The notes under the pieces: model-generated
Databases searched by the model: none
Seen by the model: the letters and a program-made list of their open reading frames with translations, nothing else
What the model was told of the DNA's origin: nothing
NCBI GenBank assembly: GCA_049115495.1
Contig: JAGDZV010000011.1
Span: 434,001 to 498,000 of the forward strand
DNA from: JACPUW01 sp049115495
Lineage (GTDB): Bacteria; Bacteroidota; Bacteroidia; CAILMK01; JACPUW01
Direction of reading: 5' to 3'
Length of the DNA: 64,000 nt
Part shown: positions 1-9,343 of the stretch, in pieces
How positions within the stretch are numbered: the first letter of the stretch is position 1
Layout of the letters: each line of letters starts with the position of its first letter
Position numbers and translations under genes: made by a program

Positions 1-1974
1 ACCACTGCCTAAAAGTGAATCGGCACTTGTTACTTGTATATCAGTACCTTCTACTCTTAAACCGCCTACTACTTTAATATTCGATGTAAAATCATGAACA
101 AACATTCCGTAGGCCGCCCAAATATTTTCATGACCTGTGTATAGGTTTTGCAATCTCGTATCGTCTAAAAAGTAGTTGCTATAACCATAAGGACTTTCTA
201 ATGATATGCCCCACTCATTAAAATACGGATCCCAATCTCTGTCAGTTCCAATCTCAGGTTGCGGTGGTTTTGCCACTTTGTACCTGTATTCAGAAAAGTT
301 CCTGCTTTTTCTTGAAACAAGTCCCCCAAATTTTAAATGGCTTCCTTTTCTCTGTCCAAAAGGTTGTTTGTAATCTACTTTTAGGTCAAGCTTATTATCA
401 ATTAGGTCTCTAAAAAAGTGGTTTGGTAAACCATAAGAACTTATGTCCATTCTCACATCTTCATTACCTTCAACCTGATCGTTGGCAAAAGCAACGTGAT
501 CAGAAAAGAATCTAAGATCTGGCTCATATTGCGATGATTGGGTGTAGCCCGCCATCCATTCAATTTTGGCATCTCTAAGGTTTGGTAAGGCGTGAGTACC
601 TCTAAGTTGTGCATTGGCCATGGTTCTTTCTTTTTCGCCCACTGCCCTTGCACGGTAAAGGTTGGCATTGCCCAGTTGCTCTGTAAAGCCAATTTGCTCT
701 CTGCCAAAAACATCGTGATCATTATTGTATAATCCGCTTAAGGTAATTTCATGGTTGCTTGCAAATTGATAAGATAAACTTGCATAAGCACCTACATTTT
801 CATTGATAGTTCCATTCTCATCGGTCATATCAAACTTGTAGATCATTCCATCTTTCATGGCTTCCCATCTACCAAAAAATCCGTTATCGTAGTAGTTGTA
901 ACCTTTCTTGTACTTAATGCCAAATACATAGCCCAAAGGGTTTTCACCTCTAACTTTCTTCATGTCGCCAATTGAAAAGTTTACACCATGGTCCATTAAT
1001 GAATTGGTATAAATAGGAAGCATTGGGCTATTTAGGTCATTTGCTGAACGGTTTAGCTGTTCTAGTCTGCTCAAATCACCATTTCTGGCATCGCGTTTTG
1101 CATCTATATAACCAAATACCGACATGTCTCTTCTTACATCTGCATCTTTTAAGTACTCAGGCATTTCGTTGCCTTCTGGTGCAGTAATAAAGTTGTTGTT
1201 GAAAGAAGAAAGGGTGTTATAAGATGTTGAAATACCAAAATTTAGGAAGAATTTCTCTGGGTAAGACTTGGTCTTAATGTTCATGTTTCCACCTGTAAAG
1301 TTGCCTGGTTGGTCTGGTGAAAAAGTTTTAGATGTCATGATATTATCCAGCATAAATGAAGGAATAAGATCAAGACTTGCTGAGTTTCTATATGGATCGG
1401 TGCTTGGTAGAGTTACGCCATTTAATTGGGTAATAGAATATCTATCTCCTAAGCCGCGTACTACCATGTATTTACCACCTTCTACTGATGCTCCGGTAAT
1501 TTGCTTAACGGCCTGTGAAGCATTACTTGCTCCTGAATTAGAAATCTCTTGACTTGAGATACCATCTTTAACCGTATATGATTTTTTACGTTCAGCAATT
1601 ACTGACATCTCAGTATTGGTAACTTTCTTAGCGTCAATTACAACTTCGTTTAAGCCAATAGCTTCGCTACCTAGTTCAATAAAAACTTCAGTAATTTCTC
1701 CATCTTTTATTTCAACGTTTTCAATTGTAATTCTTTGATAGCCTACGTAAGATGATTGTATGTTGTAGGTACCCACTGGTAATGATATTTGGAAAGAACC
1801 AAAAGGATCAGTAATAGTACCAGTGGTTACTTCATTTTGCAAAAAAACAGCAGCGCCAATTAGCTCTTCGCCAGATGTCTTGTCAACTACTTTTCCTTTT
1901 AAAATTCCGTTTTGAGCTTTTAGGAAGAAAGGCATTACACATAGTATTGCCAAAACCAAATTTTTCACTCTCAT
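1..1974 (-). CDS. TonB-dependent outer-membrane receptor (C-terminus beyond window)
   Basis: An open frame runs from the ATG at 1974 to the window edge, giving 658 codons without a stop; the rest of the barrel lies outside. Residues 1-20 form a signal peptide ending in LKAQ. Residues about 22-105 are a carboxypeptidase-regulatory-like beta-sandwich (GKVVDKTSGEELIGA, then VGTYNIQSSYVGYQ). Next comes a plug domain with QAVKQITGASVEGGKYMVVR and GLGDRYSITQLNGVTLPSTD, and then the aromatic-rich alternating barrel. Such receptors import substrates across the outer membrane using TonB energy; the substrate cannot be read from the sequence. The gene follows a T9SS-exported protein on the same strand, with a terminator between them and its own promoter-like boxes, so the two may be partners that are regulated separately. 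Confidence 0.9.
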   Translation of the reverse strand, partial: MRVKNLVLAILCVMPFFLKAQNGILKGKVVDKTSGEELIGAAVFLQNEVTTGTITDPFGSFQISLPVGTYNIQSSYVGYQRITIENVEIKDGEITEVFIELGSEAIGLNEVVIDAKKVTNTEMSVIAERKKSYTVKDGISSQEISNSGASNASQAVKQITGASVEGGKYMVVRGLGDRYSITQLNGVTLPSTDPYRNSASLDLIPSFMLDNIMTSKTFSPDQPGNFTGGNMNIKTKSYPEKFFLNFGISTSYNTLSSFNNNFITAPEGNEMPEYLKDADVRRDMSVFGYIDAKRDARNGDLSRLEQLNRSANDLNSPMLPIYTNSLMDHGVNFSIGDMKKVRGENPLGYVFGIKYKKGYNYYDNGFFGRWEAMKDGMIYKFDMTDENGTINENVGAYASLSYQFASNHEITLSGLYNNDHDVFGREQIGFTEQLGNANLYRARAVGEKERTMANAQLRGTHALPNLRDAKIEWMAGYTQSSQYEPDLRFFSDHVAFANDQVEGNEDVRMDISSYGLPNHFFRDLIDNKLDLKVDYKQPFGQRKGSHLKFGGLVSRKSRNFSEYRYKVAKPPQPEIGTDRDWDPYFNEWGISLESPYGYSNYFLDDTRLQNLYTGHENIWAAYGMFVHDFTSNIKVVGGLRVEGTDIQVTSADSLLGSG

Positions 1975-1993
1975 TAATTGCTTTATAATAATG

Positions 1994-2021
1994 CAAAGGT
2001 TGAGTGCTGGTTGTACACCAA
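1994..2021 (-). promoter_or_regulatory. Bacteroidota-type promoter for the TonB receptor
   Basis: On the minus strand TTG (2021-2019) is followed by 17 nt and AACCTTTG (2001-1994), one mismatch from the TAnnTTTG -7 box. The box ends 20 nt upstream of the receptor ATG. It lies downstream of the terminator at 2051-2090, which supports independent transcription of the receptor. This is inference from motif and spacing only. Confidence 0.4.
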
Positions 2022-2050
2022 TATTAAGCCTGTGTTAAGTGAATATTATT

Positions 2051-2090
2051 AAAAAGAAAAAGGGAGCTAGCACAGGCTAAGCTCCCTTTT
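2051..2090 (-). terminator. Rho-independent terminator after the T9SS protein gene
   Basis: An 11-bp perfect stem (2058-2068 with 2080-2090; arms AAAAGGGAGCT and AGCTCCCTTTT) has an 11-nt loop. On the minus strand it is followed by a T-rich run (complement of 2051-2060). It begins 20 nt after the stop codon of the gene ending at 2111. The symmetrical A/T flanks mean it could also work in the other direction. Confidence 0.8.
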
Positions 2091-2110
2091 ATCAAGCGAT
2101 TAATTGCTGT

Positions 2111-3769
2111 TTATTCAACGATTAATCTCTTGGTATAATTTGAGTTTTGAGCAGTCATATGTATAAAATAAACACCAGCCTTTAGGCTTGCTGTATTTAT
2201 GCTTATTTGATTTACACCAGCAACATACTCAGCAGCGCGTAATGCTACAACTACTTTACCGGTAACATCAACCATTTTAATATTAATATTATCTCTGTTT
2301 TCAAGCGTAAAACTTAGTGTTGCATAATTTGTAGCAGGATTTGGGAATATAGTTGCGGTAGCAATATTTATATTTTCTTTTATACCAACATTAATATTAA
2401 AATTCGCAAGTCCATAGGCTGCAGAAGCGGTCCAGTTGGCCCAATCGCCATTAACACCAGGCTCAAAAGCACCAATGTAATCTACATCGTCAAACCATGT
2501 ATCGGGTACTTCTTGAGCAAGCTTTGTTGCCGCTATTGAAAATTTGTTTGGCACCAAGAATGGTCCACCATTTCTTCCAACACCTACTCCAGAAAAAGCA
2601 AGTTCGTTTTGGTTGTCAGAAAGGTGTGCTTTAATATCTTCAAGGTGATTAGCACTTGCAGTAGATGGTGTTGAAAGAATTACATTATCCCAGCTAGAAC
2701 CAGCACCGAAATCGTGCCAAATATTATTTAAGAAAGCAAGCTCGCCACTACCTAGGTATCCAAAGCTGTGTTTTGCACTTTCAGTCTCTTCAATTTGCAA
2801 TGCATAATTGTTAAAGCCAGCAATAATGCCATTGGCAATAGTACCTGCCGAACCATCTCTTAAGATTATGGCATGCTCATTTTTGGCAGCGCCTTTGTTT
2901 GTACCATCAAAGCCACCAACAAATGTGAAATTATAGATGTTTGGATTTGCATAGCGGGCATTATCATCTGGTTTACAGCCATCCCATTCGCCGGCATGAT
3001 CTCCAGCTTCAGTATCGCCAATTGAAACCCAGAACTGTCCATTACCTCTCCAGCCAAGGTCCCAATCATAAGAGTCATCGCCGCAGTATGAAACAATGGC
3101 CCATTTTACACTAACAGATCCGCCAAAAAATTCAATGCCATCATCCTTGTTAAATGCAACTTCTATATTTTCTAACGTAGTGCCAGAACCAACTCCACCT
3201 AATGAAAGGCCATTAATTTCTTCATCGGTTACAATCTCAGCACCCCCATGTCTTATTGAAACGTATTTCATTATTCCTGAATTGTCGTCTTCCGCAGTTC
3301 CTCCATAAGTAGAGTTTTCTCCTGCAGGTAAACCTTCAATTGTGGCTTCATCAGACTCATCGCCAATTGGCGCCTTACCCAAAATAATTACACCTCCCCA
3401 CAAGCCTCTAGACTGCACTTCATCTGTTAGGTCAAGGTCTTCTGCATCTGTAACATCATCTAATTCAGTGGTGAAAATAATTGGTAGTGTAGCTGTGCCC
3501 TGTGCATTTATTTTGCCGCCTCGAGTTATTACCAGTGCCGATGTAAAATCGCCGCTGGTAATGTTGGCATTGGCAAAACCTTTTATTACAGTTCCTGGCT
3601 CAATAGAAAGGGTAGCATTTTCTTTAACAAATACAAAACCATTTAGGTAGTACGTGTTGTCAGCTGTCCATGTTTCATCAGCAGTTATTTCACCTGTTTT
3701 TATAACATCTGCTGCATTAAGCGCTACAGAAGTAAAAAGGGCAAAAACAATAAAGTAAATTCTAAGCAT
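2111..3769 (-). CDS. Secreted beta-rich protein with T9SS type A sorting domain
   Basis: 552 residues. A signal peptide (about 1-20, ending SVALNAA) is followed by a repetitive beta-strand region with features such as LSIEPGTVIKG, GRGGK-like turns and the acidic DDVTDAEDLDLTDE, and then many GG and DDG turns that suggest a beta-helix or beta-sandwich. The last 80 residues are a T9SS type A sorting domain: IFPNPATNYATLSF, then a VDVTGKVV-like strand, LKAGVYFIHM and the basic end YTKRLIVE. The protein is therefore exported through T9SS and anchored or released at the surface. The same architecture recurs next to TonB receptors in Bacteroidota, as it does here, so it may capture ligand for the receptor. 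The ligand is unknown. No catalytic motif was recognised. Confidence 0.85.
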   Translation of the reverse strand: MLRIYFIVFALFTSVALNAADVIKTGEITADETWTADNTYYLNGFVFVKENATLSIEPGTVIKGFANANITSGDFTSALVITRGGKINAQGTATLPIIFTTELDDVTDAEDLDLTDEVQSRGLWGGVIILGKAPIGDESDEATIEGLPAGENSTYGGTAEDDNSGIMKYVSIRHGGAEIVTDEEINGLSLGGVGSGTTLENIEVAFNKDDGIEFFGGSVSVKWAIVSYCGDDSYDWDLGWRGNGQFWVSIGDTEAGDHAGEWDGCKPDDNARYANPNIYNFTFVGGFDGTNKGAAKNEHAIILRDGSAGTIANGIIAGFNNYALQIEETESAKHSFGYLGSGELAFLNNIWHDFGAGSSWDNVILSTPSTASANHLEDIKAHLSDNQNELAFSGVGVGRNGGPFLVPNKFSIAATKLAQEVPDTWFDDVDYIGAFEPGVNGDWANWTASAAYGLANFNINVGIKENINIATATIFPNPATNYATLSFTLENRDNINIKMVDVTGKVVVALRAAEYVAGVNQISINTASLKAGVYFIHMTAQNSNYTKRLIVE

Positions 3770-3793
3770 TGGTGTTTTGAATAAATTTTGATG

Positions 3794-3821
3794 CGAAAGT
3801 ATTTGAGTGTTGTTATGGCAA
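3794..3821 (-). promoter_or_regulatory. Promoter-like boxes upstream of the T9SS protein gene
   Basis: On the minus strand TTG (3821-3819), 17 nt, then TACTTTCG (3801-3794), close to TAnnTTTG. The -7 box ends 24 nt upstream of the ATG at 3769. The spacing equals that seen upstream of the TonB receptor. Confidence 0.4.
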
Positions 3822-3931
3822 TTTAAACCGTTTGTTAAGCTACTGTTACCATGGTTTATTCGCTATTAATAGTGTTGGTTTTGCTTGCAGCATTGTGGCT
3901 TTCTTGTGCAAAGAATTGCAAATTCGCTAGC

Positions 3932-3963
3932 AACCACACAATGGTTTTGATAAAAATGTGGTT
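3932..3963 (+). other. Inverted repeat in the yqgE leader
   Basis: AACCACA (3932-3938) and TGTGGTT (3957-3963) are perfect 7-bp arms 18 nt apart, ending 11 nt before the yqgE ATG. It could be a leader hairpin or a regulator site; nothing else in the sequence decides. Confidence 0.25.
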
Positions 3964-3974
3964 TATTAGTAGCG

Positions 3975-4544
3975 ATGACTAAACAGATAAAACTAAAAAG
4001 CGGAATGATGCTTGCTGCAGATCCTTTTCTGCCTGATCCAAACTTTAGTAGGTCTGTGGTGTATATTGTAGAGCATGACGATAATGGTACGGTAGGTTTT
4101 GTTCTAAACCAGCCAATGGGTTTAATGCTAAAAGATGTAATTCAGACCGGCCCAGTTGATGATCTTGATATTCCATTATTTACAGGAGGTCCTGTTGGTA
4201 ATGATACTTTACATGTAATTCATCAGCTTGGCGATCATGTACAAGGCAGTAAATACATTTCTAAACATATATATTGGGGTGGTGATTTTGACCAAATCAA
4301 GTTCTTGATAGGAAATAAAAATGCAGACCTAAGGGATGTAAAGTTTTTCGTGGGTTATTCAGGTTGGGGACCTGGGCAACTTGAAGAAGAGATCAAATCA
4401 AAAAGTTGGGTGATTTTAAAAGGTAGCGAAGAATTGGTTTTTAATAGCAGCACCGATAGTAAAGTATGGGAAGAAGCCTTGAAACAGAAAGGCGGAAAAT
4501 TCAAGCTTTACCAGAAAAGTCCACTTAGGCCCGAGTGGAATTAA
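3975..4544 (+). CDS. yqgE: YqgE/AlgH family protein (UPF0301)
   Basis: 189 residues, the usual size of the family. Recognisable blocks are MLAADPFLPDPNFSRSVVYI, the following GTVGFVLNQPM block, FTGGPVGNDTLHVIH and FFVGYSGWGPGQLEEEI. The family is widespread and cytosolic; in Pseudomonas AlgH has been linked to alginate and quorum regulation, but the biochemical role is not settled. The start at 3975 is the only ATG before the first conserved block. The gene converges on the GT39 gene and the two stop codons overlap by 4 nt, so no terminator fits between them. Confidence 0.93.
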   Translation: MTKQIKLKSGMMLAADPFLPDPNFSRSVVYIVEHDDNGTVGFVLNQPMGLMLKDVIQTGPVDDLDIPLFTGGPVGNDTLHVIHQLGDHVQGSKYISKHIYWGGDFDQIKFLIGNKNADLRDVKFFVGYSGWGPGQLEEEIKSKSWVILKGSEELVFNSSTDSKVWEEALKQKGGKFKLYQKSPLRPEWN

Positions 4545-6022
4545 GGCCTTCGATACTCATACACTCCTATTGTTTCTTTATTGCTTCTGAAAGTATATTT
4601 CTTTTCAGAAATGAGCTCAAACTCACTGTCTAAATAGGCCTTTACTGCACCATTTCTATCATTACCTTTCCAGTGCGCTCTAAAATATACTACGTGCTTT
4701 GGTGATTTGTTAGTTACTAACCTCTTGGTATCATCAGCATTTTCTCTAAAGAATATATTCTTTGATTCGCCTTCAATAAAAGGCTTGTCAGTACTGGCAA
4801 AAAAATCAAGGTCATAGTAAATGTAAAAGGCCTTATAAGTATAAAATCTTTGTCCAATAATCAGGGTGTTATTGTTGCTAAGTCGTTTTACATGCGCCAC
4901 AGCGTTTTTCCAATCTTCGCCCTTATTGCTTTCCCATTTTAAAGATTTAAAGGCAAAGAAGCTCATGGCCAAAACCAAAATAGCACCTACTAAGGTTGAA
5001 CTAAAGGTGGTGTACAATAAATATGCTGACAGAAGTATAAAACCGAGTGTTGCATAAAATGTGTATTTAGCCAAGAAAACAGGTATATGAAATCCAATAA
5101 AAAAGTTAACAATAACGGGTATAAAGGCCCACATTATAAGCAATAGAAGCTTAAGAACTTGCTCCTTGGCTCTGTTTTGAGCCCAGAAATTACGAATGAT
5201 AAGAAGACCAATTAATATTCCGAAGAACCAATGGGTTTTCAACCGTCCATCTATCATGTAGTAATAGGTATTCTTAAGAAGGTTCCATGTGGGTTCGGTA
5301 ATCCAAAAATCACCTTTCTCTGGCATTACAGAGAAAACCACCCCAAGCCAAGGAGCAAATAGCGCTGCAGCGGCTAACTGGCTAAAAACATACTTCAAAA
5401 AAGTGCTTGTATTTCTATAAAAAGCAAGATGAATTAAAACTGATAATCCTTGAACAAGAAAGATATATATGGTTAAATAGTGGGTGTAAAGAAGCGCAAT
5501 GCTAGTAAGAGTTAAGAAATATGCCCATTTGCGTTTGCCAGATATTAATAGAGAGTAAAGTGAATAGAAACTTGCCGAACACAGAAAGGCAATTAAAGCA
5601 TAGCCTCGTGCTTCATGGGCGTAATACATAAAATCATTAACACCTAAAAACAGTATTGAACACAAAATAGCAAATGGCCATGATACCAGTTTTTTAGAGA
5701 GCTTAAAAAAGAATCCGCCTGCTAGGGCCATCATTAAAACCGAGAAAAACCTAACAGTAAACACCGAAAGACCAAAAAGTTTGATCCAAAAATGCACCAA
5801 AATGAAGTATAATGGCGCATTTTGTTGCTTCATCACATAGTCTTCGATAATCTCTGCAATGGTTCTTTTGGCCTGAAACATGGTTTGGCCTTCATCTAAG
5901 TAAATGCTCGATGCATCGGTTCCAAATGTTCTAAAAGCTATGTTTATGAGAACGATAAGCCAAAAGACCAAATTTGGTTTCTGCTTTAAATAATCTAATA
6001 TGTATGAAACACCTTTTAGCAT
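4541..6022 (-). CDS. GT39-like membrane glycosyltransferase (ArnT/PMT family)
   Basis: About 493 residues with some ten to twelve membrane segments. The first periplasmic loop carries YLDEGQTMF, matching the acidic Asp-Glu pair typical of polyprenyl-phosphate-sugar-dependent GT39/ArnT-type transferases. The next loop has QQNAPLYFILVHFWIKLFG, a family hallmark (P-L-Y before a membrane helix). The C-terminal soluble part is short. It likely moves a sugar from a lipid-phosphate carrier to a glycan or lipid on the outer face of the inner membrane. The open frame extends to 6163, but the ATG at 6022 (MLKGVSYILDY) is preferred because longer starts add a polar stretch and run into the divergent methyltransferase gene. 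An ATG at 6052 is the alternative. It sits at the edge of the polysaccharide cluster. Confidence 0.8.
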   Translation of the reverse strand: MLKGVSYILDYLKQKPNLVFWLIVLINIAFRTFGTDASSIYLDEGQTMFQAKRTIAEIIEDYVMKQQNAPLYFILVHFWIKLFGLSVFTVRFFSVLMMALAGGFFFKLSKKLVSWPFAILCSILFLGVNDFMYYAHEARGYALIAFLCSASFYSLYSLLISGKRKWAYFLTLTSIALLYTHYLTIYIFLVQGLSVLIHLAFYRNTSTFLKYVFSQLAAAALFAPWLGVVFSVMPEKGDFWITEPTWNLLKNTYYYMIDGRLKTHWFFGILIGLLIIRNFWAQNRAKEQVLKLLLLIMWAFIPVIVNFFIGFHIPVFLAKYTFYATLGFILLSAYLLYTTFSSTLVGAILVLAMSFFAFKSLKWESNKGEDWKNAVAHVKRLSNNNTLIIGQRFYTYKAFYIYYDLDFFASTDKPFIEGESKNIFFRENADDTKRLVTNKSPKHVVYFRAHWKGNDRNGAVKAYLDSEFELISEKKYTFRSNKETIGVYEYRRP

Positions 6023-6104
6023 GCCTAGTGCAAAGAAATAACAATTAGCCATAGCAGCGTTTAGGCTCGGTTTATGAATACCTACTTTTGCACCAGAAGA
6101 ACGA

Positions 6105-6827
6105 ATGAACAGGTTTAAAGATCTCTTACGCAAAATGGCGGCTTCTTTGCCTTTTGCCATCACTCAAAACATAGCCTACGATAAGCAAACGGCTAAAATT
6201 ATGGATATAGCATTACGTAAAAACTCAAATTGTATTGACGTAGGCTGCCATAAAGGAGAAGTGCTTGAGCAAATTTTGGAATTAGCACCTAAAGGGCAGC
6301 ACTTTGGTTTTGAACCAATTCCATATTTCTATCAGTTTTTAAACAGTTCATTTCCTAATAATTGTTCATTTTATCAGATCGCATTAAGCGATTCTGAGGG
6401 AGAAATAGAGTTTAACTATGTAACCACCAACCCTGCTTATAGTGGAATTGAGCAAAGGGAGTACCCTAAAGAAGAAGAAATAACTAAAATTAAAGTAGAA
6501 ACTCAAAGGCTTGATAAGGTTATACCAAACGAAGTATTCATTGATTTTATAAAAATTGATGTTGAAGGAGCAGAGCTACAAGTTTTAAAAGGAGCAACTG
6601 AACTAATTAAAAGATGTAAGCCCTACATTGTATTTGAGCATGGATTGGGCGCAGCTGATAAATACGGAACAAAACCTAGTGATGTTTATGAATTGCTGGT
6701 AACAGAATGCGGCCTTAAATTAGGTACACTAAAAGGCTTTATCAAAGAAGAAGATCCACTTTCAGCAGAGAGTTTTGAGCAGCAGTTTTATCAAAAGCTC
6801 AACTACTATTTTATTGCTTATTCGTAG
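6105..6827 (+). CDS. FkbM family methyltransferase
   Basis: 240 residues, class I SAM-dependent fold. Motif I is CIDVGCHKGE (residues 43-52), followed by HFGFEPIPYF with the acidic SAM-ribose-binding residue. The FkbM signature FIKIDVEGAELQVLKGA lies near residue 150. FkbM enzymes O-methylate sugars or natural products; within a polysaccharide cluster a sugar methylation is the natural guess. It is the one plus-strand gene between minus-strand polysaccharide genes. Its end overlaps the end of the O-antigen ligase gene by 17 nt. Confidence 0.85.
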   Translation: MNRFKDLLRKMAASLPFAITQNIAYDKQTAKIMDIALRKNSNCIDVGCHKGEVLEQILELAPKGQHFGFEPIPYFYQFLNSSFPNNCSFYQIALSDSEGEIEFNYVTTNPAYSGIEQREYPKEEEITKIKVETQRLDKVIPNEVFIDFIKIDVEGAELQVLKGATELIKRCKPYIVFEHGLGAADKYGTKPSDVYELLVTECGLKLGTLKGFIKEEDPLSAESFEQQFYQKLNYYFIAYS

Positions 6828-8286
6828 CCGAGTGCTCTGATTCTAAATTCTTTTGATGAATGCTTAATGCTGTGATTACCGCCATAGCACCCCAAAACAT
6901 CACATTGGCCTTGTCAATATCAAGATAGTTGTTTAACAGACCATGAGAATAGTAAGTCATAAAGCTTAAAAGCACCATTAAGCCCATATATTTAATTCGC
7001 TCGGTTTTTCCTTTATAAAAAAGTTGCATGCCAATATGAATGGCATAGAGCATTAGTGCAATTACAAGTAAGGCACCAATTAATCCTTGTTCGGCAAGGG
7101 GGCCAATAAACTCACTATGTGCATTGCCAAGGTCGCCAAGGTTTGTGCTGATTTCAGTTTTAGTTTTACTTAATTGGTACGGTGCATATTTAAACTGATA
7201 AGTGTTTGGCCCAAAACCAAATACGGGTTTCTCTTCAAACATTCTAATTGCTGCAGTCCATCGGTTAAGCCTTTCAGTGTTGCTATCGTCAGTTGTTACA
7301 TTATATATACTCTGCACATGAGCATCAAGATCGCTATCGCTTTCTACCTTGTTTTTGCTCATGTAAATCATTATATCGTTCCAGCTAAATGCAATTAAGC
7401 CAACCACTAAAAATAAGGCACCTAGCAAATGCCTAAGCTTTAATTTGAGTAAAAGAGCCGCGTACATGGCCAGTGCTACACCAAGGCTAACCCATGCCGC
7501 TCTGGTGTAAGAAGCAATTACACCCACCAAGTAAATAAATGATAAACCATAAAAGAAAATGGTTTTTATAACGCTAACCTTAAGGGTTCTACTTTTAAGA
7601 GCGTAAATGATGGCGGTTGGTACAAAAAAGGCCACAATTACTGCGTAAATGTTGTGATCGCTAAAAAACGGTAAAGCGGCTTTGTAAGAGTATTCGTGGC
7701 TAAAAAACTCAGTAGAGTGTCTCACCAAAGTATAAACTATAGCCGCGCCCATAGATAGCAAATAGAACCAATTAAATTGGTCAATTCGTTTCATATTTTT
7801 AAAAATATGGACACCAAAAAAGTAGAAAACAATAACAAACCAAAGCCTAGCCAGTAGGTACTTGAATGAAACTAACGGCAAGGTGCTAAATGATGCGGAA
7901 ACAATCATCCAAGCCAGTTGTAGTAGGATTATTACTGTAATCGGATGTTTTAAAATATCCATATCTACTTTGTTTTCGAGCAAAAACTTGAAAACCAAAA
8001 GCAACATAAAAAAGGCAATAAAAGGCTCGGTAGGTAAAGAAACCGATGATTGTAAAAAGTCGATATGTACATTTAGCGAGAAAGGCGTAAGGAACACCAT
8101 GAACAACCAAAATTGCTCTGGTTTTAACAGCGCAAAGGCAACTAAACCAAGGCCTAATGGTAATAATGATAAATACCAAAAGTCTTGAGAAATGGCGTAG
8201 ACATTTGCCACAGCATAGGCAATAAGACTTGCCACAGCTACTGCAAGGGTACCCTTATGTATTTTAGGAATACTTAATGCGCTCAA
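6811..8286 (-). CDS. O-antigen ligase / polymerase family membrane protein
   Basis: 491 residues, about eleven membrane helices and one large periplasmic loop. The Wzy_C region contains SYTRAAWVSLGVAL, then FGFGPNTYQFKYAPYQ and NAHSEFIGPLAEQGLIG; the His in HSEF is the conserved loop residue of WaaL-type ligases. The protein either ligates or polymerises undecaprenyl-linked glycans, and sequence alone does not separate the two. The start is TTG at 8286, overlapping the stop of the upstream Wzz gene (TTGA). It is the last gene of the unit flippase, Wzz, Wzz, ligase. Confidence 0.85.
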   Translation of the reverse strand: MSALSIPKIHKGTLAVAVASLIAYAVANVYAISQDFWYLSLLPLGLGLVAFALLKPEQFWLFMVFLTPFSLNVHIDFLQSSVSLPTEPFIAFFMLLLVFKFLLENKVDMDILKHPITVIILLQLAWMIVSASFSTLPLVSFKYLLARLWFVIVFYFFGVHIFKNMKRIDQFNWFYLLSMGAAIVYTLVRHSTEFFSHEYSYKAALPFFSDHNIYAVIVAFFVPTAIIYALKSRTLKVSVIKTIFFYGLSFIYLVGVIASYTRAAWVSLGVALAMYAALLLKLKLRHLLGALFLVVGLIAFSWNDIMIYMSKNKVESDSDLDAHVQSIYNVTTDDSNTERLNRWTAAIRMFEEKPVFGFGPNTYQFKYAPYQLSKTKTEISTNLGDLGNAHSEFIGPLAEQGLIGALLVIALMLYAIHIGMQLFYKGKTERIKYMGLMVLLSFMTYYSHGLLNNYLDIDKANVMFWGAMAVITALSIHQKNLESEHSATNKQ

Positions 8287-9326
8287 TTCAATTGGTCCTT
8301 TATTCTACTAAATTGTTCTGCGATTATTAAATACAATATCAAAAGCAACACTACCGAAATAGCGGTAATGGCTGAACTAATTACTTTTTTAGGATAAAAC
8401 GGCTTATCAGCCGCTCCAGCTTTAGAAATTACATAGCTATAAGATATTTTTCTTTCAGCGCTTTGCTTGTGTTCTTCGTATTCAGCTTTGTATTCTGCAA
8501 GCGTTTCAAGTTCAAACTCAATCGTTTTTTCAAGACTTCTAATTCTATCGCCAACCCTAAGCATGTTGTTAAACAGCGTATCAAGTTTTCGGTACTTGCT
8601 AGTAATGGTCTCTTTTATAATGGTATATTTTAGCACGGAATCTTTGTATTTGGCAGATGTGTATTTACCGTATACTTTGATTTTTGCATCGGCTTCTTCA
8701 ATTTTAGAAAGTACCTTATTTACTTGCTGCGAAACATCGGCCGATTGCTCATCAAGATTTACTATACCATTTTTAGTTTTTATTTTATTTACTTCGGCCT
8801 CTGTTGCGTTGATCTGAGTCTGCTTATCATCCATTTTCTTTTTAGCAGTAATGGCCCATTCTTTATACTTCTGCCTGCGCATGGTTAAAATCTTTCTATT
8901 CATTAGCTCAACTACCGCATTGGCCATATTCGCTGCTTTTTCAGCTTCAATATCAAGTACGGTTATACTAATTGAAGAGTAAGTAGTGCGCTCAACATTT
9001 ACATGCTTGCTATATTTTCTCGATAGGTTTTCGTAATTAACTTTTTCGGTATTAAATCCGTAATGCTCAATAAGACCAAAACTGTCAATCATTTTCCATT
9101 TAATATCTTCTGATGCCAAGATTTGAATGGCATGTTCCGTTTCGTCTTCACTACTAAGGGTATGAATATTTGCAGGGTAAATAACTGCCTCTGACATGTA
9201 CTTAGGCGTAACAAAAAACTTTAAGCCCAAGTAAGTGAGTACCAATACCACAACAAATACAATAGATAATAGCCTAAAGTGTTTGTGAAGGAATTTGATT
9301 AAATCTATGAATGGGTTTTGACCCAT
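8283..9326 (-). CDS. Wzz-type chain-length determinant (PCP), copy 1
   Basis: 347 residues. A transmembrane helix at about 19-38 and a second near 320-340 bracket a periplasmic region that is mostly alpha-helical and coiled-coil (about 150-300), the layout of polysaccharide co-polymerases. The N-terminal part KYMSEAVIYPANI matches the Wzz domain start. A Pro-rich AADKPFYPKKVI precedes the second helix, as in the family. There is no C-terminal tyrosine kinase domain. It lies 17 nt downstream of a second Wzz gene; the pair may form hetero-oligomers controlling glycan length. Confidence 0.85.
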   Translation of the reverse strand: MGQNPFIDLIKFLHKHFRLLSIVFVVVLVLTYLGLKFFVTPKYMSEAVIYPANIHTLSSEDETEHAIQILASEDIKWKMIDSFGLIEHYGFNTEKVNYENLSRKYSKHVNVERTTYSSISITVLDIEAEKAANMANAVVELMNRKILTMRRQKYKEWAITAKKKMDDKQTQINATEAEVNKIKTKNGIVNLDEQSADVSQQVNKVLSKIEEADAKIKVYGKYTSAKYKDSVLKYTIIKETITSKYRKLDTLFNNMLRVGDRIRSLEKTIEFELETLAEYKAEYEEHKQSAERKISYSYVISKAGAADKPFYPKKVISSAITAISVVLLLILYLIIAEQFSRIKDQLN

Positions 9327-9343
9327 ATTGGTGGTTTTGATTA

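Noticed and set aside
7862..8188. Open frames on both strands inside the O-antigen ligase gene
   Set aside because: They are shadows of a clear membrane protein and lack any domain.
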